Source of the DNA: Promethearchaeota archaeon
GTDB lineage: Archaea; Asgardarchaeota; Lokiarchaeia; Sigynarchaeales; SOKP01
NCBI GenBank assembly: GCA_030620005.1
Contig: JAUXAJ010000163.1
Span: 1-11,834 of the forward strand
Direction: 5' to 3'
Length of the DNA stretch: 11,834 bases
The first letter of the stretch is position 1. The number at the start of each line of letters is the position of its first letter. The notes beneath the pieces are model-generated. The model saw only the letters and a list, made by a program, of their open reading frames with translations. It was not told the origin of the DNA and searched no databases. Positions 6,738-11,834 of the stretch are shown here, piece after piece. Position numbers and translations under genes: made by a program.

Positions 6738-7826
6738 ATGGCAAGAAAAATTAATGTTGCATTAGTAGGTGTAGGCGATGTTGCGTGCGCTTTAATCCAA
6801 GGAATTGAGAACTATAAAGCAAATGGTAATCCCATAGGAATTTTACCTGAAATAACGCAATACAATTTGACAGACATTAATTTTGCACTTGGTATAGATG
6901 TGAATTCTAATAAAGTTGGGAAAGACCTGAGTGAAGCGATATTTGCAGAGCCTAATTGCAATATGGAGCTATATCGCCCTGGTATCATGAATTCTCCTGT
7001 AATTAGAGGTCCAATTTTAGATGGATTAGATTCTAACATAAAAAATATAGTACCTGTAGATAAAAACCAGCAACAAGCCGATATCGTTAAAGAATTAAAA
7101 GATCGTGAGGTAGATATAATGGTCATACTATTACCAACGGGATCTCATGAAGCTGTTAAGTTTTATGCAATGAAAGGGCTTGAAGCAGGATGTTGCATTG
7201 TAAATGGAATGCCTTCACATGTTGTGAAGGATCCAGAAATTATTAAAAAAGCTGAGGAATTAAATTTATCCTTAATTGGCGATGATGTTAAATCACAAAT
7301 AGGAGCTACTATCATCCATCGATCTTTAGCAAATCTTTTCCCAATGAGAGGGGCAATATTAGACAGAACCATACAGCTCGATTGGGGCGGATGCAGCGAC
7401 TTTTGTAATTTACTTACGCCCATGCCAAATGGTAAGTTAAGATACGACGAAGGAAAGAGACAATCGAAAACTGAATCTGTTGTAGCAAATCTCCCCAATA
7501 AAGATGAAATTGATTGTCAAATTTCTGCGGTTGATTACATTCCATTCTTAAAAAATCAAAAAGAAGCGTACATGAGACTTGAAGGACGTATTTTTGGAGG
7601 TGCTCCTGTGAGATTAGACATTACAATGTTCGTGGAAGATGGAAATAATTCAGCAGGAATAATCACAGATTGCATAAGAGTTTCAAAAATTGCTAAAGAT
7701 AGAAAGGTTGGTGGAGTTTTACAATCCGCATGTTCCTTCTTTAACAAGCATCCTCCAGAACAATTGGAAGATCAAGTTGCTAAAGAACATTTAATTGAGT
7801 TTCTCGAAGGAAAAAGAAAAAGATAA
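6738..7826 (+). CDS. ino1: Inositol-3-phosphate synthase
   Basis: It converts glucose 6-phosphate to 1L-myo-inositol 3-phosphate in the cytosol through an NAD-dependent oxidation, aldol cyclisation and reduction. The 362-residue length matches the short actinobacterial/archaeal form. Visible features are the NAD-binding turn VALVGVGDVACALIQGIEN (7-25), LLPTGSHEAVKFYA (131-144) and the signature GDDVKSQIGATIIHR (181-195) with the active-site lysine. DRTIQLDWGG (209-218), SKTESV (243-248), EAYMRLEGRIFGGAPVRL (276-293) and DGNNSAGIITD (301-311) are also present. From memory of the family it resembles the Mycobacterium-type Ino1 (G-V-G-x-x-A) rather than the Archaeoglobus type (G-A-Y-G). All expected motifs are present and the gene looks functional. 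It is surrounded by ATP-grasp genes on both sides. The product normally feeds archaetidylinositol lipids or solutes; here it could also feed soluble inositol phosphates. Confidence 0.96.
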   Translation: MARKINVALVGVGDVACALIQGIENYKANGNPIGILPEITQYNLTDINFALGIDVNSNKVGKDLSEAIFAEPNCNMELYRPGIMNSPVIRGPILDGLDSNIKNIVPVDKNQQQADIVKELKDREVDIMVILLPTGSHEAVKFYAMKGLEAGCCIVNGMPSHVVKDPEIIKKAEELNLSLIGDDVKSQIGATIIHRSLANLFPMRGAILDRTIQLDWGGCSDFCNLLTPMPNGKLRYDEGKRQSKTESVVANLPNKDEIDCQISAVDYIPFLKNQKEAYMRLEGRIFGGAPVRLDITMFVEDGNNSAGIITDCIRVSKIAKDRKVGGVLQSACSFFNKHPPEQLEDQVAKEHLIEFLEGKRKR

Positions 7827-7838
7827 AAATTTGAAAGT

Positions 7839-7870
7839 AAATAGTGCTTTTTTTAAAATTAAAACTATTT
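7839..7870. terminator. Bidirectional terminator between ino1 and ATP-grasp paralogue 2
   Basis: The two convergent genes are separated by 60 bp. The spacer holds AAATAGT (7839-7845) and its reverse complement ACTATTT (7864-7870), which flank a T7 tract (7848-7854) and A-rich sequence. This would give U-tracts at the 3' ends of both transcripts. The stem is weak, so the T tract is the main signal. Confidence 0.45.
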
Positions 7871-7886
7871 TTCCTCTTAAATTATT

Positions 7887-8792
7887 TTAAAATTGAGTTT
7901 TCGCTTTCGTTAAAGCTCTGTAAGCATATTTCCTTGTAATCATTAAATTGTAAATGTAATCGGAGATCAAGCTAATTCCTTCGGGTACGTTTCTAAAACT
8001 GGGAAAGTCGTTGATATCTATGATATAAGGAACACCGTCTTTTAAGATGTAATCTACACCAAAAATTGACATCCCAAGTTTTCTGCCTAATCTGCGTATT
8101 CTTCTTTTTAATTGTTTTTCAACGGGAACCCGAATGTGAACGAGTTCAAGAGGCGATAGGTTTGTAATTTTTTGCAATCTACTATTTGAAGTTATGCAGA
8201 CGACCCAACGATCAATTACATATACTTTATATATTTTTTCACACATTCCTAAATATTCTTGAAAGAATAACTCGCTTTCTTTGTATTTCTCAACGTATTT
8301 GTTCAATTCGCTTGAATTATTAGCGATTCCTACGATTCGATCGTATTTTGACAAATTTGGAGCATTATGAACATCTAACTTGATAATAATTTTCGTGCCA
8401 TTATTAAAAGCATCGAATGCATCTTTTAACGAATAAAAGGTTTTTGGAACGGTTACTTTCTTACAATTTTTTTCTACAAATTCGAATGTTGCCTTCCGAC
8501 TTTCACATCTTCGAATAGAATCTAGAGAATTTAACCGAGGAATATCAGGACAAATTTCATCTAATGTTTTGTAAATAATGTCGTTTGATTCTTGGGATAA
8601 AAGTTTAACAATGATAAGGGAAATAGGATACTTTTTTAACTTCTTTTTCAAATATTTAACACTAAAAACTCCCTTTTTCGAAAGATTTTCAATAGAAACA
8701 TAATAATATTGCTTACAAAATTTCTTTATTTTTTTGAATGTTTCTTCATCTCTGTTGCATACAGAACCGATATAAATTTTTTTACTAGGCAT
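7887..8792 (-). CDS. ATP-grasp kinase resembling inositol phosphate kinase ITPK (paralogue 2)
   Basis: This 301-residue soluble ATP-grasp protein is a paralogue of the gene at 5646-6536. Visible features are an N-terminal alpha/beta lobe and TKIIIKLDVHNA (133-144) with probable ATP lysine K138. FFQEYLGMCEKIYKVYVID (176-194) has the hinge and K189 in the K-V-Y-V strand. The C-terminal metal site is FGVDYI (D247) and IIDINDFPSFRNVP (D259, N261). The D-I-N-x-F-P pattern is close to ITPK D-I-N-x-F-P-G, with Ser in place of Gly. The C-terminus has a basic extension (about 285-301). An in-frame TAA directly precedes the ATG, fixing the start. It has its own promoter and, just upstream of it, a tandem 10-bp repeat. 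It is convergent with ino1, so it is not in the same operon. Substrate is unproven: inositol phosphate by context; a RimK-like amino-acid ligase is the alternative. Confidence 0.8.
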   Translation of the reverse strand: MPSKKIYIGSVCNRDEETFKKIKKFCKQYYYVSIENLSKKGVFSVKYLKKKLKKYPISLIIVKLLSQESNDIIYKTLDEICPDIPRLNSLDSIRRCESRKATFEFVEKNCKKVTVPKTFYSLKDAFDAFNNGTKIIIKLDVHNAPNLSKYDRIVGIANNSSELNKYVEKYKESELFFQEYLGMCEKIYKVYVIDRWVVCITSNSRLQKITNLSPLELVHIRVPVEKQLKRRIRRLGRKLGMSIFGVDYILKDGVPYIIDINDFPSFRNVPEGISLISDYIYNLMITRKYAYRALTKAKTQF

Positions 8793-8842
8793 TTATAAAG
8801 GAATTATATTGTAGGCTTGAGTTCATAAAAACAAATCAAACT

Positions 8843-8852
8843 ATTTAAATAT
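8843..8852 (-). promoter_or_regulatory. TATA box of ATP-grasp paralogue 2
   Basis: On the minus strand it reads ATATTTAAAT, an archaeal TATA consensus, about 56 nt before the ATG. This predicts a leader of about 30 nt. The tandem repeat at 8861-8880 starts 8 bp upstream, where an activator would bind. Confidence 0.55.
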
Positions 8853-8860
8853 ATTGATTT

Positions 8861-8880
8861 GTGTCGCATTGTGTCGCATT
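8861..8880. repeat. Tandem 10-bp repeat GTGTCGCATT x2, candidate operator
   Basis: Two perfect adjacent copies form a direct repeat with a period of one DNA helical turn. It sits immediately upstream of the TATA box of ATP-grasp paralogue 2 and about 110 bp upstream of the promoter candidate for paralogue 3. Its CG content stands out in an AT-rich spacer. A direct repeat in phase with the helix suggests a protein binding site. Confidence 0.5.
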
Positions 8881-8987
8881 TTGAACAAACACATTCTTTT
8901 TTTCAATATTTTCACTTTACAAAAATGATTTTTAAAAGGAGTGGATTTCTTTTTTATGTTAAATGAAAAATCATGGATTTAATTTAA

Positions 8988-8994
8988 TTTAAAT
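8988..8994 (+). promoter_or_regulatory. Candidate TATA box for the 9053-10660 gene pair
   Basis: TTTAAAT lies about 62 nt before TTG 9053, predicting an mRNA start near 9018 with a leader of about 35 nt that would include the Shine-Dalgarno at 9043-9047. Another AT-rich stretch (TTATTATAC at 9013-9021) is a weaker alternative. Confidence 0.35.
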
Positions 8995-9042
8995 GAGATA
9001 ATTTGTGTAACTTTTATTATACACATGAATTTTGTTTTAAAA

Positions 9043-9047
9043 AGGTG
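9043..9047 (+). promoter_or_regulatory. Shine-Dalgarno AGGTG that fixes the TTG start at 9053
   Basis: AGGTG ends 5 nt before TTG 9053. The peptide beginning at that codon (M-K-I-G-I-I-S-D) matches the start of the next gene (M-K-I-G-I-L-S-K, which begins with ATG). This makes the unusual TTG start convincing. Confidence 0.65.
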
Positions 9048-9052
9048 TAATT

Positions 9053-9856
9053 TTGAAAATTGGAATAATTTCTGATAAATATCATTTAGAGCATAAACTA
9101 TTAGAATTGTTAAAATATTTGAGATCTAAGGCTGAAATCTCTCTCTATATTGAAGAATCGTATCTATTAAATTGTTCAAACTTTAAATTTGATGAAGATC
9201 TTTTTTTCGTTAAAGGTAAAGGAAATCTCATTCTTGCTCTTGTAAAATTAATTGAAAAAGAAACATCAATTCCAGTAATAAATTCACATGGGGCAATCTG
9301 GTTAGCGATAAATAGATTCATGAATTGCATGATATTAAAAAAGGAAGGAATTCTTGTTCCTGAATTTACCTTAAATCCTCATGGAATTCCGCCACATTTT
9401 GAAGATTATATCATCAAAAATATAATTGATCAAAAAAAATACGCGTTTACACCAAAAATTGAAAAAAAAAACGGACATCTACACATTTTTGACGAGAGGG
9501 CTTTAAATGAAAAAACAAAATATCGGTATTTCTTTTATCAGAAATTCATTAAAAGCAAGTGGGAATATAAAGTGTATGGAATTTGCAATCAACTTTATTT
9601 CTATAAGCAATTGCCAATATTAGTCAATCCAAATAAAATGGAGTCAAGAAAAAAGATAGAAGAGATTAAAGAATTACGAGAAATGTCTTTAAAAGCCATG
9701 AAAGCATTGAATTTGGAATTAGCATCAATAGATTTTCTTAAATCTAAGGATGGCAAGTATTATTTAACAGATATCAATAGTTCTCCAAATTTTAATTATA
9801 TAAAAAACGGACCGAAAATCGTTGGGGATTTTATTTTAGAACGAGCAAGAAATTAA
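9053..9856 (+). CDS. ATP-grasp family protein (paralogue 3)
   Basis: This is a 267-residue soluble ATP-grasp protein. The N-lobe starts with MKIGIISD and ends with IPVINSHGAIWLAINRFM (73-90), the pre-ATP-grasp region of RimK/ITPK-like enzymes. It continues with LKKEGILVPEF (95-105). The central domain has a candidate ATP lysine near K135 in TPKIEKKNGHLHIF but no obvious glycine-rich loop. YQKFIKSKWEYKVYGI (162-177) provides the hinge and K173. The metal site is intact: D227 (ASIDFL), D240 and N242 (TDINSSPNF). The last motif has S-S-P where the first two paralogues have F-P. It is probably co-transcribed with the next gene (21-nt gap), and the two share the MKIGI-S start and fold, so they may act as a pair. 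The likely role is ATP-dependent phosphorylation or ligation; inositol phosphate as substrate is inferred from context only. Confidence 0.75.
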   Translation: MKIGIISDKYHLEHKLLELLKYLRSKAEISLYIEESYLLNCSNFKFDEDLFFVKGKGNLILALVKLIEKETSIPVINSHGAIWLAINRFMNCMILKKEGILVPEFTLNPHGIPPHFEDYIIKNIIDQKKYAFTPKIEKKNGHLHIFDERALNEKTKYRYFFYQKFIKSKWEYKVYGICNQLYFYKQLPILVNPNKMESRKKIEEIKELREMSLKAMKALNLELASIDFLKSKDGKYYLTDINSSPNFNYIKNGPKIVGDFILERARN

Positions 9857-9877
9857 AATTGAGCTGAGTTATAAAAC

Positions 9878-10660
9878 ATGAAAATAGGGATTTTATCAAA
9901 ACGGACGACCATGCTTGCCGGTAGGTTGAAACGATATTTAGAAAATGAAGGACACGAGGTAAAGATTTATACTTCTGAAAATCTGTGCATAAATGAAGTT
10001 CTTTTTCGAAATGATTTTTATATTTTAAAATCTAAAAGTATCTTTTTTCTATACGCTGGTTTTTACTTGAAAGAAAACAACATTCCAGTTGTTCCAAATC
10101 CAGATATTACTTATAAGCACAAAAATCGAATAGAAGCACATTTTTTAATTAAAGAAGCAGATTTATTTTACCCAAATTATTTTTTTGGTTCAATTGATGC
10201 CCTTAAGAGTCAACTTGATGACTCAAATTTTCCTTTAGTTTTAAAACCTTTAATGGGTTCAGGAAGTAGGGGCGTGAAGATTGTTAATTCTTTCGAAGAT
10301 TTAAGTTCTATTAACAGGGATGTTTTATATTTAGAAAATTTTATTAAAGGAACGCATTATCTCGTATATTTTATTGACGACGAAACATGCACTTTAGAAA
10401 AACCTCCACTAAATAACGAACACATTGAGATGACATTAATCCCGACCCCTAAAGATGTTAAAGAGATCATTAATAAATGGAAATCAACACACGACTTGTT
10501 ATTTGGTCACTTAGATATCATTAGAGAAGATTCTTCTAATAAATTGATTGTCGTTGATCCAGGTTCTTTTCCAGAATTTTCAAATTGGAAGCGTGAAACA
10601 GACCCCGTATCTAAAACCTGCAATTTAATACTAGAAAAAGTAAAAAAATTAAAAGCTTAG
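9878..10660 (+). CDS. ATP-grasp family protein with altered active site (paralogue 4)
   Basis: This is a 260-residue soluble ATP-grasp protein and the second gene of the 9053-10660 pair. It has the most classical ATP-binding loop of the four: FPLVLKPLMGSGSRGVKI (118-135) with K123 and a glycine-rich GSGSRG. The hinge is LYLENFIKG (150-158). Two usually conserved positions differ. The lysine of the following strand (Y-K-V-Y in paralogue 3) is leucine in HYLVYFID (L162). The metal-binding D-x-N is D227-P-G229 in VVDPGSFPEF. The first metal aspartate remains (D213 in FGHLDII). It could be a specialised enzyme, or a regulatory pseudo-kinase partner of the preceding protein. The start is ATG; no strong Shine-Dalgarno is seen, so translation may be coupled to the upstream gene. 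Confidence 0.75.
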   Translation: MKIGILSKRTTMLAGRLKRYLENEGHEVKIYTSENLCINEVLFRNDFYILKSKSIFFLYAGFYLKENNIPVVPNPDITYKHKNRIEAHFLIKEADLFYPNYFFGSIDALKSQLDDSNFPLVLKPLMGSGSRGVKIVNSFEDLSSINRDVLYLENFIKGTHYLVYFIDDETCTLEKPPLNNEHIEMTLIPTPKDVKEIINKWKSTHDLLFGHLDIIREDSSNKLIVVDPGSFPEFSNWKRETDPVSKTCNLILEKVKKLKA

Positions 10661-10682
10661 AATATTTTGATTTATTTATTCA

Positions 10683-10690
10683 ATATAAAT
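10683..10690 (+). promoter_or_regulatory. Candidate TATA box for the HAD gene
   Basis: ATATAAAT, about 45 nt before GTG 10731, predicts a short leader that includes an AGGT Shine-Dalgarno core at 10719-10722, 8 nt before the GTG. The 70-nt gap from the ATP-grasp pair allows either a separate promoter or read-through. Confidence 0.35.
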
Positions 10691-10730
10691 TCCATAATAT
10701 ATTTCAAAGGAAATATTTAGGTCTAAAGTC

Positions 10731-11717
10731 GTGACTTTTCAAGAGGATTTATACAATTCCAAAAAAAACTTAAATGAAGGTACTATAACGCAAAAAGTAA
10801 AAATTTGGAAATTAAAACACTTTATCTTCGATTTTGGAGGCGTAATGCTAATCGAAAAAACATTTGCTTTAGGAAATTTACTCGAGATCGTAAAAAGCGA
10901 TTTAAAGATTGATGTTGATATAAGACACCAGCCATATTTTAAAAAAAATCGACGTCGATTAAGTTCTGGCAGAATTAACGCCCGCGAGTTTTTAAAAGGA
11001 GTTATTGAAAATTGTTGCTATCCTTACATGAACAAAGATGAACGTGCGTTACCATTAAAAAAACCAAATGTGGAGTATTATTTGGAGTTATGGTTTAATC
11101 TATACTCACAGTTTGCAAATTTATCAGCTGAGATGGAAGAAATTGTGCATCGTTTACATGATGCGGGATATAAAGTAAGTTTGATGTCAAACACTTACGA
11201 TATTCACGCAAGATCTAATCAATTAAAGGGTTTCTACGATATCTTTGATAACATTTTCCTCTCCAACGAAATTGGATTTAGAAAACCTGAAATGGAAAAA
11301 TACAAACATATATTAAAAAAATTAGATACAAAACCAAAACAATGCGTATTCATTGACGATAAACTTAAAAACTTGGTTCCCGCAAGAGAATTAGGATTTA
11401 TTATCATACAATTTAAATCAATAGATAAATTAAAGCAAAAATTAAGCGAAATGGGAATTGGAGAAATTAGTAAAAATGTTAGACAAGAAATTAAGAATAA
11501 ATACAAGCAATATGAAATGAGTAAAAAACAATATAAAAAAGCCAAAAAACTGTATAAAAAAGCTAAAAAAGAGTATTTAGTAAAGAATAAGAAGTCCAAA
11601 CAAAGAAGAATAGAATTTCAAAAAAGACACGCTGAATATAAAAGTAAGAAGCAAGAATATAAAAAAAAAAAAGAAATGAAGAAGCACGAATTAACTTCAA
11701 AATTTGAAGTTTCATAG
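10731..11717 (+). CDS. HAD-superfamily phosphatase-like protein with lysine-rich C-terminal tail
   Basis: This is a HAD hydrolase of the DxG(G/N)V subgroup, related to YihX-like and epoxide-hydrolase N-terminal phosphatases. Motif I is HFIFDFGGVM with nucleophile D34 but Gly at the usual second aspartate (position 36), a common variant in this subgroup. Motif II is LMSNTYD (S153), motif III K185 (FRKPEME), and motif IV FIDD (D209, D210). A helical cap lies between about 45 and 135. The first 28 residues are an extension before the fold; GTG 10731 has an AGGT SD at 10719-10722. After about residue 250 the protein becomes a predicted long helix with the heptad Y-K-K-A-K-K-x: 28 of the last 78 residues are Lys. 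Such a tail could bind polyanions (nucleic acid, inositol phosphates, acidic lipid). Position after the ATP-grasp pair suggests a phosphate-removing partner, but the substrate is unknown. Confidence 0.85.
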   Translation: MTFQEDLYNSKKNLNEGTITQKVKIWKLKHFIFDFGGVMLIEKTFALGNLLEIVKSDLKIDVDIRHQPYFKKNRRRLSSGRINAREFLKGVIENCCYPYMNKDERALPLKKPNVEYYLELWFNLYSQFANLSAEMEEIVHRLHDAGYKVSLMSNTYDIHARSNQLKGFYDIFDNIFLSNEIGFRKPEMEKYKHILKKLDTKPKQCVFIDDKLKNLVPARELGFIIIQFKSIDKLKQKLSEMGIGEISKNVRQEIKNKYKQYEMSKKQYKKAKKLYKKAKKEYLVKNKKSKQRRIEFQKRHAEYKSKKQEYKKKKEMKKHELTSKFEVS

Positions 11718-11740
11718 AATTACACAAAAAAATAGATTGA

Positions 11741-11756
11741 TTTTTTTAAAAAAAAA
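11741..11756. terminator. Bidirectional T-tract between the HAD gene and the edge transporter
   Basis: Seven T followed by nine A form T-tracts for both converging genes: T7 for the plus-strand HAD gene 24 nt past its stop, and T9 on the minus strand 28 nt past the transporter stop. This matches archaeal intrinsic termination. Confidence 0.5.
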
Positions 11757-11760
11757 GAAT

Positions 11761-11787
11761 TATTTTACGCTTTATTTTACGCTTTAT
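11761..11787. repeat. Tandem 12-bp repeat TATTTTACGCTT, 2.25 copies
   Basis: Two perfect copies (11761-11772 and 11773-11784) plus three bases of a third overlap the stop codon of the minus-strand transporter. Its position downstream of both convergent genes suggests slippage duplication or a processing or termination element rather than an operator. Confidence 0.6.
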
Positions 11788-11834
11788 CTCGCTTCTTGAA
11801 TGTCTTCTAATTCCTGACCTTTTGTTTCGTAAGG
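11784..11834 (-). CDS. C-terminus of an MFS transporter, sugar-porter-like (partial)
   Basis: Only the last 16 codons and the stop are in the window. Read on the minus strand they give P-Y-E-T-K-G-Q-E-L-E-D-I-Q-E-A-R-stop. The P-(x)-E-T-K-G-x-x-L-E-(D/E)-I pattern is the hallmark cytoplasmic tail that follows transmembrane helix 12 in sugar-porter and related major facilitator transporters. The gene runs out of the right edge. If it is a sugar porter, glucose or myo-inositol would fit the neighbouring inositol phosphate genes, but 16 residues cannot show substrate. A chance match cannot be excluded; the tandem repeat over its stop and the shared T-tract support a real convergent gene end. Confidence 0.55.
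   Translation of the reverse strand, partial: PYETKGQELEDIQEAR

Noticed and set aside
7163..7498. Minus-strand 111-residue frame inside ino1
   Set aside because: It lies wholly within a highly conserved enzyme gene and has no family features or ribosome binding site.
8956..8982. A leader peptide M-L-N-E-K-S-W-I behind a good GGAG sequence at 8938-8941
   Set aside because: The spacing to ATG (14 nt) is too long, the peptide is only 8 codons, and it lies upstream of the likely transcription start of paralogue 3.
11234..11599. Minus-strand 121-residue frame rich in Phe and Leu
   Set aside because: It is the antisense shadow of the lysine-rich tail of the HAD gene; A-rich codons read as Phe/Leu on the other strand.
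1..11834. CRISPR array, tRNA, rRNA or complete insertion sequence
   Set aside because: I found no regularly spaced repeats, no cloverleaf-like conserved tRNA boxes, no rRNA-like high-GC block and no transposase motifs with terminal inverted repeats.

Overview
The window looks like DNA from an AT-rich archaeon, most plausibly an Asgard (Lokiarchaeia-like) lineage. The evidence is archaeal-style promoters (a TTTAAATA box about 28 nt before the inositol-3-phosphate synthase ATG, implying a nearly leaderless mRNA), frequent TTG/GTG starts, T-tract terminators, dense PAS/REC/histidine-kinase genes, and several ATP-grasp proteins resembling eukaryotic inositol phosphate kinases. No rRNA, tRNA, CRISPR array or complete insertion sequence was seen, so the taxonomic call is inference.

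Left part (1 to about 5390) is a signal-transduction region. It holds the C-terminal half of a sensor histidine kinase, a tandem two-receiver protein immediately after it, an oppositely oriented single-receiver protein with a shortened C-terminal core, and a 792-residue hybrid kinase (REC-PAS-PAS-PAS-HisKA-HATPase) whose receiver part is much richer in GC than the rest. It ends with a 5'-truncated PAS-PAS gene on the minus strand.

At about 5385-5395 there is an abrupt junction. The minus-strand PAS gene loses its N-terminus exactly where a plus-strand C-terminal fragment of an undecaprenyl-diphosphatase (UppP/BacA) family protein begins. Both genes lack their 5' parts, so this is either a deletion or rearrangement scar or an assembly chimera.

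Right part (about 5392 to 11834) is the most interesting. A complete inositol-3-phosphate synthase (Ino1) sits between divergent and convergent neighbours that are all ATP-grasp proteins: one upstream (5646-6536, minus), one downstream (7887-8792, minus), then a tandem pair (9053-9856 and 9878-10660, plus). At least the first two carry ITPK-like C-terminal signatures (D-x-N-x-F-P). These are followed by a HAD-superfamily phosphatase-like protein with an extreme lysine-rich tail and, at the right edge, the last 16 residues of what looks like an MFS sugar-porter-type transporter.

My main hypothesis is a soluble, lipid-independent inositol phosphate pathway. Ino1 would make inositol 3-phosphate from glucose 6-phosphate, several ITPK-like ATP-grasp kinases would phosphorylate it further, a HAD enzyme would remove phosphates, and a transporter would move a sugar or inositol. 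The Ino1 assignment is strong and the ATP-grasp fold assignments are good; the substrates and the pathway itself are inferred from similarity and neighbourhood.
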